Of a stretch of DNA of 64,000 bases, positions 7,888-17,200 are shown one piece after another. The stretch spans positions 868,001 through 932,000 of the forward strand of contig NZ_JAHLZY020000001.1 in the NCBI RefSeq assembly GCF_018967865.2, written 5' to 3'. Every line of letters starts with the position of its first letter. Position 1 is the first letter of the stretch. Source of the stretch: Hymenobacter siberiensis (GTDB lineage Bacteria > Bacteroidota > Bacteroidia > Cytophagales > Hymenobacteraceae). The translations under genes and the position numbers were made by a program. The notes below the pieces were generated by a model. It was not told where the DNA came from, ran no database searches, and saw nothing but the letters and a program-made list of their open reading frames with translations.

Positions 7888-8826
7888 GTGCGGAATCTAT
7901 TTCTTTTCCTATTTCGCTTTCGCGGGGCGCTGGTATTTAGCTTATTGGAAATAATCAGCCTGTATTTATTCATTACCAGTAATTCATATCAGCGGGCGGC
8001 GTTTTTTAATTCGGCCAATTCATACGCGGGCATGGTGCTGGCCCGCCGCACCCAGATACTGGACTACTTCCAGCTGGCCGAGATGAACCAGCAGTTGGCC
8101 GCCGAAAATGCTGCCCTCCGCCAGCAGCTTTTCCCGGCCGATTCGACGCGCCGCGAGGCCGATTCGGTGGCCCTGGCCCCGGCCCGCGCCGATTCGCTGA
8201 AGCGCGTGCGCTACCAGCGGCCGGCAACCAGGCCCGACACCTTATTGCTGGGGCAGCAGCTGGTGGCGGCCCGCGACCCGAGTTATCCACTTATTCCGGC
8301 CCGGGTTATCAACAATATGCTGCATAATGTTGATAACTATCTCACGCTGAACGTGGGCAGCGCCGATGGCGTGGTGCCCGGTAAGGGCGTGGTGGCGGCC
8401 GGGGGCGTAGTGGGCCGCGTGAAAGTGGTGAGCGCGCATTATGCCACCGTCACGAGCCTGCTGCATTCGCAAACCCGCATTGCCTCCAAAATCAAGCGCG
8501 ATGGCACGTTTGGCACCATCAAGTGGCAGGGCGACGACCCCACCCACGCGCTGCTCGACAACGTGCTGCGCGAAACCAAGCTGGTGAAGGGAGATACAGT
8601 GCTCACGTCGAGCTACAACTCGGTATTCCCCGAGGGTATTTTCATTGGCATCATCGACTCCTTTGTGAAGGAGCCGGACAAGAATTTCTGGACCATCCGG
8701 GTGAAGCTGGGCGTCAATTTTGCCAATCTGACCTACGTGTACATCGTGACCAACCGCAACAAGCCCGAGCGCGACACCCTGGAAACCCACACGGGCATGC
8801 TGCCGAAAGGAGGGGCGCGTCCATGA
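7888..8826 (+). CDS. mreC: Rod-shape-determining protein MreC
   Basis: MreC is a bitopic inner-membrane protein whose periplasmic beta domains link MreB to the PBP2-RodA peptidoglycan machinery. The start is GTG at 7888. There is one N-terminal transmembrane helix (about residues 12-31, ALVFSLLEIISLYLFI), a coiled coil (about 60-85, QLAEMNQQLAAENAALRQQL), and two periplasmic beta domains including the GSADGVVPGKGVVAAGGVVGRV motif and VLTSSYNSVFPEGIFIG. The 312-residue length is typical. Its TGA overlaps the mreD ATG (ATGA), so translational coupling is likely. Confidence 0.95.
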   Translation: MRNLFLFLFRFRGALVFSLLEIISLYLFITSNSYQRAAFFNSANSYAGMVLARRTQILDYFQLAEMNQQLAAENAALRQQLFPADSTRREADSVALAPARADSLKRVRYQRPATRPDTLLLGQQLVAARDPSYPLIPARVINNMLHNVDNYLTLNVGSADGVVPGKGVVAAGGVVGRVKVVSAHYATVTSLLHSQTRIASKIKRDGTFGTIKWQGDDPTHALLDNVLRETKLVKGDTVLTSSYNSVFPEGIFIGIIDSFVKEPDKNFWTIRVKLGVNFANLTYVYIVTNRNKPERDTLETHTGMLPKGGARP

Positions 8827-9350
8827 GCGGCCTGCGGTTCATTTTTTTGCAGGTGCTGCGCTTCGTGCTGTATGCGGGCGTGCACGTTTTGCTAATCAGC
8901 CGGCTGGTGCTGTTTGATTTGGGCTGGTGCTTTTTCTACCTGGGCTTTTTGCTGTTTTTGCCCATCACCACGCCCATCGTGGTGCAGCTCCTGCTCTCGT
9001 TTGCGATGGGGCTCACGATGGATATTTTTTACGACACGGGCGGACTGCACGCGGCGGCGGCGGTGCTGCTGGGCTTTCTGCGGCCGTGGGTGTTGCGCCT
9101 ACTCACCCCGCGCGACGGCTACGACAGCGCCGACGCCGTGAACGTGCACCAGATGGGCTGGCAGTGGTTTGGCGTGTACATGACGCTGCTGGTAGTGCTG
9201 CACCACGCCGCGTTTTTCCTGCTGGAGCTGGGCAGCTTCCGGTATTTTGGCATCACGCTGGGGAAAATGTTGGTGAGTGCACTCTTTACCAGCCTCGCGC
9301 TGTTGATTGTGCAGCTGCTGTTTTTTCCGGTGCGCCGGGGAAGGAGCTAG
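8823..9350 (+). CDS. mreD: Rod-shape-determining membrane protein MreD
   Basis: ATG 8823 overlaps the mreC stop by four bases. The 175-residue product is almost all membrane. It has about five hydrophobic segments, including LGFLLFLPITTPIVVQLLLS, then GLTMDIFYDTGGLHAAAAVL, which is the conserved acidic loop of Bacteroidota MreD, and ALFTSLALLIVQLLFFPV at the C-terminus. MreD helps the elongasome assemble with MreC and PBP2. Longer upstream frames that continue into mreC are not used. Confidence 0.9.
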   Translation: MSGLRFIFLQVLRFVLYAGVHVLLISRLVLFDLGWCFFYLGFLLFLPITTPIVVQLLLSFAMGLTMDIFYDTGGLHAAAAVLLGFLRPWVLRLLTPRDGYDSADAVNVHQMGWQWFGVYMTLLVVLHHAAFFLLELGSFRYFGITLGKMLVSALFTSLALLIVQLLFFPVRRGRS

Positions 9351-9370
9351 TTGTTTAGTTGATTGATATA

Positions 9371-9464
9371 GAGTGTTATGCTGAGCCTGCCGAAGCATCT
9401 CTACCGCTCAATTAATTATTTACTATTGCGGTAGAGATGCTTCGGCAGGCTCAGCATGACGTTC
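9371..9464. repeat. REP-like palindrome, family A variant, copy 3 (between mreD and mrdA)
   Basis: The arms are TGCTGAGCCTGCCGAAGCAT, continuing CTCTACCGC, and the reverse complement ending CATGACGTTC, around an AT-rich loop. The stem differs from copies 1 and 2 by compensating changes (GAGCCTGCCG for CAGAGCGCAGCG), so the pairing rather than the sequence is conserved. Confidence 0.9.
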
Positions 9465-9483
9465 GGGAGAATTTAAATTACCT

Positions 9484-11343
9484 ATGCAATACCTCGAAGG
9501 CCGTAAATACGTGGTGCAGGGCATCTTTTTACTGGTGGCCCTCATCTTCCTCACCCGTCTGTTTTTTATGCAGGTGCTGGACGGGACGTATAAGCTGGCC
9601 GCCGACAAAAACACCTTGCAGCGCCTGGTGCAGATTCCGTACCGGGGGCTGATTTATGACCGCAAAAACCTGCCGCTGGTGCAGAATACGCCGGTGTACG
9701 ACCTGGTGGTGGTGCCCCGCGAAGTGCAGCAGCTCGACACGCTCCGCTTTGCCGAATTGCTGCAAATACCGCTGGAAGACCTGCGCACCAGCCTGAAAGC
9801 GGCCAAAAAGTATTCGCGCGTGAAGCCCTCGCCTATCCTGCAAAACCTGACGACGGCCGATTTGGCGGTTATTCTGGATAAGCTGGGCGACTTCCCGGGC
9901 TTCCGCACCCAGACGCGCATGGCGCGGGCCTACCGCACGCCCAACCTGGCCCACGCCCTGGGCTACGTGGGGGCCATCACGCCGGCTTTTCTCGAAAAGC
10001 CCAAATACGCCAAGTATCAGCCCGGCGAGAACGTGGGCATCTCAGGCCTGGAATCTTACTACGAGCAGACGCTGATGGGCCGGCGCGGCGTGCAGTACAA
10101 GATGGTGAACGTGCGCGGCATCGAAAAAGGCAAGTTTCGCGGTGGCGAGTTCGACACGCTGTCGGTGGCCGGGCAAGACCTGCACCTGAGCATCGACGCA
10201 GAATTGCAAGCGTATGGGGAGAAGCTGCTGGCGGGCCGGCGCGGCTCCATTGTGGCCATCGACCCCAAGACGGGTGAGATTCTGGCCTTCGTTTCGGCCC
10301 CGCACTACCAGCCGCAGCTGCTCACGGGCAAGGGCTCAGGCAACCGCTACATGACCCTGCTCAATAACCCCGACCGCCCGCTGTTCGACCGACCGCTGAT
10401 GGCTACCTATCCGCCCGGCTCGGTGTTTAAGCTGGTGAATGAGCTGGTAGCCTTGCAGTTGGGCGTGGTGCAGCCCAGCACGGGATTCGAGTGCAACCAG
10501 AAGCTGGTGAAATGCACCCACCGCCACGAGTATCCGGCCAACGTCAGTCTCGCCATCAAAAACAGCTGCAACCCGTATTTCTACCAGGTGCTGCGGGCTG
10601 TGGTGCAGCGCGGGCAGGCCAAGAACAAGTACGACGATGCCCACATTGGGCTGGCGCAGTGGCAGAAAATGGTGAAGTCCTTCGGCTTGGGTGAAAAGCT
10701 GGGCGTGGACATGAGCCAGGAAAAGCGCGGCCTGATTCCGTCGCCGGAGTTCTACGACCAGAAGTTTTTCGATAAGAAGCACAACCGCCAGCACCGCTGG
10801 AGCTTCCGCAACGTGTACTCACTCAGCATCGGGCAGGGCGAAATCGGTATCACCGGTTTGCAGATGGCCAACGTGCTGGCCACCATTGCCAACCGGGGCT
10901 ATTACTACACGCCGCATTTCGTGCGCGGCATTGGCCAGGGCGGGCCGCTGCCCGAGTTCCAGCAGAAGCACTACACGGCCGTGGACACGACACTGTTCAA
11001 GTACATCATCCCCGGCATGGAGATGGTGGTGGACGGCAACGGCGGCACCGGCAACCTGGCCTCGCTCTCGCAATACGGCATCACGATGGCCGGCAAAACC
11101 GGCACCGTGCAAAATCCCCACGGCTTCGACCACGCCACCTTTGCGGCCTTCGCCCCGGTGCAGGACCCCAAAATTGCCATTGCCGTGTTCATCGAGAACA
11201 GTGGCTTTGGGGGCACCAGCGCTGCCCCGGCCGCTGGTTTGATGATTGAGAAATACCTCCGCGGCAAAGTGGCCCCGCACCGCAAGCGCTGGGAAGATTG
11301 GGTGATGTACGGCGACTTCACCAAGCATCTGCACGGGATGTAG
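9484..11343 (+). CDS. mrdA: Penicillin-binding protein 2 (elongasome transpeptidase)
   Basis: This is a class B PBP that cross-links peptidoglycan during lateral wall growth. The 619 residues comprise an N-terminal membrane anchor (about 11-30), the PBP dimerisation/pedestal region (about 50-220, with RGLIYDRKNLPLVQN and GISGLESYYEQTLMGRRG), and a transpeptidase domain. Active-site motifs are complete: SVFK with nucleophile Ser313, SCN at 361-363, and KTGT starting at Lys538. It ends the mreBCD cluster. The usual partner rodA (mrdB) does not follow; the next gene is an SDR reductase, so RodA must be encoded elsewhere. Confidence 0.95.
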   Translation: MQYLEGRKYVVQGIFLLVALIFLTRLFFMQVLDGTYKLAADKNTLQRLVQIPYRGLIYDRKNLPLVQNTPVYDLVVVPREVQQLDTLRFAELLQIPLEDLRTSLKAAKKYSRVKPSPILQNLTTADLAVILDKLGDFPGFRTQTRMARAYRTPNLAHALGYVGAITPAFLEKPKYAKYQPGENVGISGLESYYEQTLMGRRGVQYKMVNVRGIEKGKFRGGEFDTLSVAGQDLHLSIDAELQAYGEKLLAGRRGSIVAIDPKTGEILAFVSAPHYQPQLLTGKGSGNRYMTLLNNPDRPLFDRPLMATYPPGSVFKLVNELVALQLGVVQPSTGFECNQKLVKCTHRHEYPANVSLAIKNSCNPYFYQVLRAVVQRGQAKNKYDDAHIGLAQWQKMVKSFGLGEKLGVDMSQEKRGLIPSPEFYDQKFFDKKHNRQHRWSFRNVYSLSIGQGEIGITGLQMANVLATIANRGYYYTPHFVRGIGQGGPLPEFQQKHYTAVDTTLFKYIIPGMEMVVDGNGGTGNLASLSQYGITMAGKTGTVQNPHGFDHATFAAFAPVQDPKIAIAVFIENSGFGGTSAAPAAGLMIEKYLRGKVAPHRKRWEDWVMYGDFTKHLHGM

Positions 11344-11363
11344 GACGACGTGCGACGTAAACT

Positions 11364-11394
11364 GACCGTCATGCTTCGCTACGCTCTGCATGAC
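11364..11394. repeat. Short deletion derivative of the family A palindrome
   Basis: GACCGTCATGCTTCGCTACG followed by CTCTGCATGAC keeps the outer GTCATGC/GCATGAC ends of the REP-like element but has lost the inner arms and loop. It lies between mrdA and the SDR gene. Confidence 0.7.
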
Positions 11395-11460
11395 AAACGG
11401 AAGTGCCCCAACCTTTCGGCCCCAAAGCTGGTTCTACCCCTTCACAACCCCCGAAAAAAC

Positions 11461-12177
11461 ATGGAATCCCTCCAAGGAAAAGTCGCCCTCGTTACGGGCG
11501 CAGGCAAAGGCATTGGCCGTTCGGTGGCCCTGGCGCTGGCCGCTGAAGGCGTGCACGTAGGCCTACTGGCCCGCACCGATAGTGACCTGCAAGCCGTAGC
11601 GGCCGAGATTATTGCCGCCGGTGGCACTGTCATTACGGCCGTGGCCGATGTGGCCGACCGCACCGCCGTGAATCTCGCCGTGGCTAAAATCCACCAGGAG
11701 CTGGGCCCCATTGACATCCTCATCAACAACGCCGGCATTGGCACGTTTGCCAAGTTTCTGGAGATGGAGCCCGAGCAGTGGGAGCACATTATTCAGGTGA
11801 ACCTGATGGGCACGTACTACGTGACCCGCGCCGTGCTGCCGGTGATGATTGCGCGCCAGACCGGCGATATCATCAATATTTCGTCCACGTCGGGGCAGCG
11901 CGCTGCCGCTGGCAGCAGCGCCTACAGCGCCTCGAAGTTCGCGGTGCTGGGCCTCACCGAGTCGTTGATGCAGGAGGTGCGCAAGCACAATATCCGCGTG
12001 TCGGCCCTCACGCCCAGCACGGTAGCCACGCCACTGGCCCTCGAAAACAAGCTCACCGACGGTAACCCCGACAAGGTGATGCAGCCTGAGGATTTGGCCG
12101 AGTTCATGGTGTCGCAACTGAAGCTGAACCGTCGCATTTTTATTAAAGAGGCCGGTATGTGGTCGACAAACCCGTAA
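11461..12177 (+). CDS. Short-chain dehydrogenase/reductase (FabG-like)
   Basis: From ATG 11461 the protein is 238 residues, a typical classical [23 protein letters not shown] is the TGxxxGxG NAD(P)-binding motif, ILINNAGIG the NNAG motif, and [20 protein letters not shown] supplies catalytic Ser, Tyr (YxxxK) and Lys. The frame is open upstream to 11350 but the extra residues read through a repeat, so the later ATG is used. Annotation as a 3-ketoacyl-ACP reductase is common for such proteins, but the substrate is not predictable here. It is cytoplasmic and NAD(P)H dependent. Confidence 0.9.
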   Translation: MESLQGKVALVTGAGKGIGRSVALALAAEGVHVGLLARTDSDLQAVAAEIIAAGGTVITAVADVADRTAVNLAVAKIHQELGPIDILINNAGIGTFAKFLEMEPEQWEHIIQVNLMGTYYVTRAVLPVMIARQTGDIINISSTSGQRAAAGSSAYSASKFAVLGLTESLMQEVRKHNIRVSALTPSTVATPLALENKLTDGNPDKVMQPEDLAEFMVSQLKLNRRIFIKEAGMWSTNP

Positions 12178-12200
12178 TTTCGGGCACCCAATTGTTGGCG

Positions 12201-12233
12201 AAGCGCCCCCGCAGCCTGGCTGCGGGGGCGCTT
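12201..12233 (+). terminator. GC-rich hairpin after the SDR gene
   Basis: AAGCGCCCCCGCAGC and GCTGCGGGGGCGCTT pair perfectly around a four-base loop. The T tract is weak, so termination may be partial. Confidence 0.65.
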
Positions 12234-12261
12234 CTGGTTATCACCAAACGCTCCAAGCTCC

Positions 12262-13020
12262 ATGTCAAGCCCCGAAACCCAGCAGCAGCAGCATCAGCTC
12301 GCTCAGGAAAAACAACTCGTTGCCGCCACCGCCGCCGGTTGGGTACGCGATGGCATGGTGGTGGGGCTGGGCACGGGCAGCACGGCCGCGCCGTTTATTG
12401 AGCTGCTGGGCCAGCGGGTGCGCGAGGGCGGCTTGCGCATTCAGGCCACGGCTACCTCGCGAGCGAGCGATGAGCTGGCCCGCCGCGTGGGCATCCCCAT
12501 GCTGGAGCCCCGGCGCGGCCTGCGCTTCGACCTGACCGTGGACGGGGCCGATGAGCTCGACTCGCAGCTGCGCCTCATTAAGGGTGGGGGCGGGGCCTTG
12601 CTGCGCGAAAAAGTCATTGCCACCGCTTCCGATTACCTGCTCATCGTGGCCGATTCGTCGAAGGCCGTGGCGCAGCTGGGCCGGTTCCCGCTGCCGCTGG
12701 AAGTGGTGCCCTTCGCCCTGCCCTGGGTGATGGACGCCGTGGCCGCCCTGGGCGGTGCGCCCGTGGTGCGGGCAGACAAGCTGCGCCCTGCCGACCTGGC
12801 CCAATCCGACCAGGGCAACCTGCTGGTGGACTGTTATTTTGAGAAAATTGAGAATCCGGCCGAGTTGGCCCTCACGCTGAAAACCATTCCCGGGATGGTG
12901 GAGCACGGCTTGTTTCTGGGATTGGCGCGGGCCGCCATCATCGTGCAGGGCGGCGCGGCGCAGGTGCTGCGCCCGGGCCAGGCGGCGGTAGCGGCCGCCA
13001 CATTTTCGGCGCTGCCGTAA
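12262..13020 (+). CDS. rpiA: Ribose-5-phosphate isomerase A
   Basis: RpiA interconverts ribose-5-phosphate and ribulose-5-phosphate in the non-oxidative pentose phosphate pathway. The 252 residues include VVGLGTGSTAAPFIELL (phosphate-binding loop), the FDLTVDGADELD motif with the conserved acidic pair, and IKGGGGALLREKVIA with the catalytic Glu and the Gly-rich loop. KTIPGMVEHGLFLG near the C-terminus is also typical. A Gln-rich N-terminal extension of about 15 residues is present. The stop shares a base with the next start (TAATG). The oxidative branch genes gnd-zwf-pgl lie 4.5 kb away on the other strand. Confidence 0.95.
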   Translation: MSSPETQQQQHQLAQEKQLVAATAAGWVRDGMVVGLGTGSTAAPFIELLGQRVREGGLRIQATATSRASDELARRVGIPMLEPRRGLRFDLTVDGADELDSQLRLIKGGGGALLREKVIATASDYLLIVADSSKAVAQLGRFPLPLEVVPFALPWVMDAVAALGGAPVVRADKLRPADLAQSDQGNLLVDCYFEKIENPAELALTLKTIPGMVEHGLFLGLARAAIIVQGGAAQVLRPGQAAVAAATFSALP

Positions 13021-13898
13021 TGCCTGATTCCGGCCGATTTACGTTTCCGGCGGTGCCTGCCGTGCTGCTTTCCATTGTGAGCGTGCAGGGCGGGGCAGCT
13101 ATTGCCAAGGGCCTGTTTCCGGTGTTGGGGCCAGCGGGCACTACCAGCCTGCGGGTGGGTATTTCGGCCCTGGTGCTATTGTTGGTAGTGCGCCCGCAGC
13201 TGGGGCGCTTGTCGGGGGCGCAGTGGCGGGCGGTGGTGCCCTACGGCCTGGCCCTCGGGCTGATGAACCTGCTGTTCTACTTCGCCCTGGCCCGCATTCC
13301 GCTCGGGCTGGCCGTCACGTTGGAATTTGTGGGGCCGTTGGGCCTGGCGCTGGCAGGCTCGCGCCGCTGGGCCGATGCGGTGTGGGCGCTACTGGCCGCC
13401 GCGGGCATCGCGCTGATTGCGCCGTGGCACAGCCAGGGAATTGACCTCCTGGGCCTGGCTTTTGCGCTGGCGGCCGGCGGGGCCTGGGCCGTGTACATCG
13501 TGCTGGGCCAGCGCACGGCGGCAGTGTTGCCGGGCCAGCAGGCGGTGGCCATTGGGATGCTGTTCGCGGCCTTGCCGGTGTTGCCTTTTGGGGTAGCCAG
13601 CGGCAGCTTGCTGAACCTCACGCCGCACTTGTTGCTGCTGGGGGGGCTGCTGGCGCTGTTTTCCAGCATATTGCCATTTTCGCTGGAGATGCAGGCGCTG
13701 CGCACGTTGCCCACCCGCACCTTCAGCATTCTGATGAGCCTGGAGCCAGTGGCGGCGGCGATATCCGGCTGGCTGCTGCTGGGCGAGCGGCTGCTTTTGG
13801 GGCAGTGGCTGGCGGTCGGCTTTATTGTGGTGGCCAGTTTGGGGGCCACGCTGGCGGCCGGAGCCGGGCCGCCAGTACCGGCCGTGGGCGGGCAATAG
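13020..13898 (+). CDS. EamA/DMT-family exporter (RhtA-like)
   Basis: This 292-residue inner-membrane protein has ten predicted hydrophobic helices in two EamA repeats. Features seen include AIAKGLFPVLGPAGTTSLRVG in the first repeat, LARIPLGLAVTLEFVGPLGLAL, and ILMSLEPVAAAISGWLLLGE in the second, which resemble threonine/homoserine exporters of the RhtA group. The substrate is uncertain; amino-acid or metabolite efflux is the family role. It overlaps the rpiA stop (TAATG), so the two are probably co-transcribed, although no metabolic link is obvious. Confidence 0.85.
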   Translation: MPDSGRFTFPAVPAVLLSIVSVQGGAAIAKGLFPVLGPAGTTSLRVGISALVLLLVVRPQLGRLSGAQWRAVVPYGLALGLMNLLFYFALARIPLGLAVTLEFVGPLGLALAGSRRWADAVWALLAAAGIALIAPWHSQGIDLLGLAFALAAGGAWAVYIVLGQRTAAVLPGQQAVAIGMLFAALPVLPFGVASGSLLNLTPHLLLLGGLLALFSSILPFSLEMQALRTLPTRTFSILMSLEPVAAAISGWLLLGERLLLGQWLAVGFIVVASLGATLAAGAGPPVPAVGGQ

Positions 13899-13920
13899 GA
13901 ACGGGGTAGCGGGGCTTTAA

Positions 13921-14005
13921 GTAGTAGTCAGTAATCAGACTTCATCTATCTGAAAATCAGCAAATTGATTTCTGTCCGACTACCGGCTACTTATTACTGA
14001 CTACC
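13921..14005. repeat. Imperfect inverted repeat upstream of the TonB receptor
   Basis: GTAGTCAGTAATCAG at 13924 pairs with TTATTACTGACTAC ending at 14004, across a 55-bp AT-rich centre. The following stretch to 14223 is AT rich and holds the promoter of the receptor gene; I see no gene in it. Confidence 0.6.
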
Positions 14006-14166
14006 TGCTTATCATCGCTGCTTTCGGTACCTGTGGGCCCGGCTGCGCACCAAAATAGGCAGTCAGTACAGAAATCGGAGTGGTTTTAATGTTACGGTAT
14101 AATTATGTTTATATTATATATTGCATCCGGCATTAATGTTATGCATGCATCACTTGTATGTTACCG

Positions 14167-14174
14167 TACTTTTG
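14167..14174 (+). promoter_or_regulatory. -7 element of the Oar-like receptor gene
   Basis: TACTTTTG matches the Bacteroidota TAnnTTTG element 50 bp before the chosen ATG at 14224. It falls inside the longest open frame (from 14158), which argues for the later start. Confidence 0.55.
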
Positions 14175-14223
14175 CGGCCAGATTACCGGGAAGATTTCCG
14201 GAAAACCACATAAGATGCTTGCT

Positions 14224-17200
14224 ATGAAAACGTTATTACGCGTATTGGTGGGATTTTTAATGCTGGCGAGTGCCTTGCCGGCTGTGGCGCAGGGTGTTAC
14301 TACTTCAGCCATTAAGGGCTTGGTGCTGGATAGTAAGGGGCAACCGCTGCCCGGCGCGACGGTAGTTGCCACCCACCTGCCTTCGGGCACGACCTACGGC
14401 AACGGCACCCGCGACAATGGCCAGTTCGACCTGCTGAACATGCGCATTGGCGGGCCCTACGAAATCAAGGTGTCCTTCGTGGGCTACGAAACCTACGTGC
14501 AGAACAACGTGCAGCTGGTGCTGGGCAAAACCTTCGAAACCCGCATCACCCTGAGGGAAGGCGAGGGCCAGAAGCTGGATGAAGTGGTGGTGAAGGGCAA
14601 CCGCGACGGCCAGATTAACCCCGACCGCACCGGGGCCGTCACCAACATCAGCTCCACGGCCATTCGCACGCTGCCCACCATCAGCCGCTCGCAGGAGGAC
14701 TTTACGCGCCTCACGCCCCAGGCCAGCGGCCAGAGCTTTGGCGGGCGCAACACGCTGTATAACAACTTCTCGCTCGACGGCTCCATCTTCAACAACTCCT
14801 TCGGCCTCGACTCGCCCACGCCCGGCGGCCAGACCAACTCGCAGCCCGTGAGCCTCGACGCCATCGAGCAGATTCAGGTGAGCCTGGCACCCTACGACGT
14901 ACGCCAGGGCGGTTTCACGGGGGCCGGCATCAACGCCGTAACCAAGAGCGGCACCAACGAAATCAAGGGCACGGTGTACACCTACTTCCGCAACCAGGGC
15001 CTGATTGGCAGCAAGGTGGAAGGCGCGACCATTGATAACCCCAGCCTGAAATTCAACCAGACAGGCTTTGCCCTGGGTGGTCCGATTATCAAGAACAAGC
15101 TGTTCTTTTTCGCTAATGCCGAGCTGACCCGCCAGACCGACCCGGGCCAGACTTTCCGGCCTGCCAGCAGCGCGGCCGAGGCCACTGCCGCCCAGAATGG
15201 CCAGCTCACCGGCGTGAGCCGGGCGCGGGCCTCGGATTTGCAGGCCATCCGCGACCGGCTGACGTCGGTGTACGGCTACGACCCCGGCGACTTTCAGGGC
15301 TTCAACTACCGCACGTACTCGGATAAGATTCTGGCTAAAATCGACTGGAATATCAACCCGCAGAACACCTTCTCCATCCGCTACAACTATCTGAAGAGCT
15401 ACCGCGAGCAGGGCCCGCACCCCATTGCCATCGCGCCTTCGTCGCGGGTGCCCGGCGTGAATACCCTGCAGTTTGCCAACTCGGGCTACACCATCAACAA
15501 CAACCTGAACTCGGTGGTGGCCGAATTGAACAGCAGCTTCGGCAACGGCAAGTTCAGCAATAAGGCGCAGGCCAGCTTCTCGGCTTTCCGCGACTTCCGC
15601 GAGCTGCCCGCCGGCAAGTTCTTCCCGCAGATTGACATTACGCAGGGTGGCACAACTTATACCACGGTGGGCACCGAGCAGTTTTCGGCCAATAATACCC
15701 TGGACCAGAATATTCTGCAGCTGACCGATAACCTGAGCTACTTCGCCGGCGCCCATATCCTCACGGCGGGCGTGAACTACGAGCGGTTCCAGTTCGTGAA
15801 CGGCTTCAACCTGCAGCGCTACGGCTACGGCCGCATGGAGCTGAGCGACTTCTTCGCCAACACCCGCCCCGGCCAGCCCAGCTTTATGGACCTGAATGCC
15901 CAGGCCGCCGCCGGTGCCAAGCTGCCCGTGAAGCAGGTCGACGTGACCGTGGCCCAGCTGGGCCTCTACGTGCAGGACGAGTTCCAGGTGAACCCGGCCC
16001 TGAAGCTGACGCTGGGCGTGCGCGCCGATATGCCCATCTACAGCACCACGGTGGCGGCCAACGCCCAGATTTCGGCGGCTACCTTCAACGACCCGAACGG
16101 CAACCCCACCAAGGTCGACGTATCAGAGCTGCCCAAGTCTACGCCGCTGTTCTCGCCCCGCCTGGGCTTCAACTATACCTCGCAGGCTGAGGGGGCAAAA
16201 ACCCAGGTGCGTGGCGGCACCGGCATTTTCACCGGCCGCATCCCGTTTGTGTGGATTTCGAACCAGGCCTCGAACGCCTCGTTTGGCGACTTCTACACTT
16301 TCCAGATTAACTCGACGGGCCGCGACTTCAAGTTTCCGCAGGTATGGCGCTCGAACCTGGCCATCGACCAGGAGCTGCCCGGCGGCATCATCGGCACGCT
16401 GGAGGCCATCTATTCGAAGGATATCAATGCCGTGGTGCACCGCAACTACAACCTCGTGACGCCCACCCAGCGCCTAACCGGGGCCGACAACCGCCAGATT
16501 TATCCCGCCAGCGGCCCGCGCCTCAACTCCTTCACCGGTCCCAACGGCCAGTTCACCTTCCTCGATGCGGGCGTAATCGGCCTCCAAAACACCAACCAGG
16601 GCTACCAGTACTCCCTCACCGGGCAGCTGCGCAAGGAGTTTACCAGCGGCTTCTACGCCTCGGCCGCCTACACCTACTCGCTGGCCAAGGACCTCACCTC
16701 GAACCCCGGCGAGATTGCCGGTGATGCCTTCCAGCGCCTGCCCGTGGTGGGCAACCCCAACCAGCCCCAGCTCTCGTACAGCGACTTTGGCCTGCGCCAC
16801 CGCATCATTGCCGCCGCCGGCCGCCGCTTTTCCTATGCCGATAACAAGCTCGGTACTACCCTCGGGCTGGTGTTTGAAGCCGGCCAGGGTAACCGCTTCA
16901 GCTACACCTACGCCGGCGATTTGAACCGTGACGGCATCGAAGGCAACGACCTGATTTTCGTGCCAGCCAGCCAGAGCCAGATTAACCTGGTGCCCTACAC
17001 CAACGCCGCCGGCCAGACCGTGACGGCCGCCCAGCAGTGGCAGCAACTCGACGCCTACATCAACCAGGACGACTACCTGAGCAGCAACCGCGGCGGCTAC
17101 GCCGCCCGCAACGGGGCCATCTCGCCCTGGTACACCCAGCTCGACGCCAAGCTGATGCAGGATTTCATCCTCACCACCAGCGGCGGCAAAAAGAATACCC

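Noticed and set aside
14305..15756. Long open frame (483 codons) opposite the Oar-like receptor
   Set aside because: It is a mirror of high-GC codon use in the receptor gene, with no recognisable domain, and the receptor has a clear signal peptide and domains.
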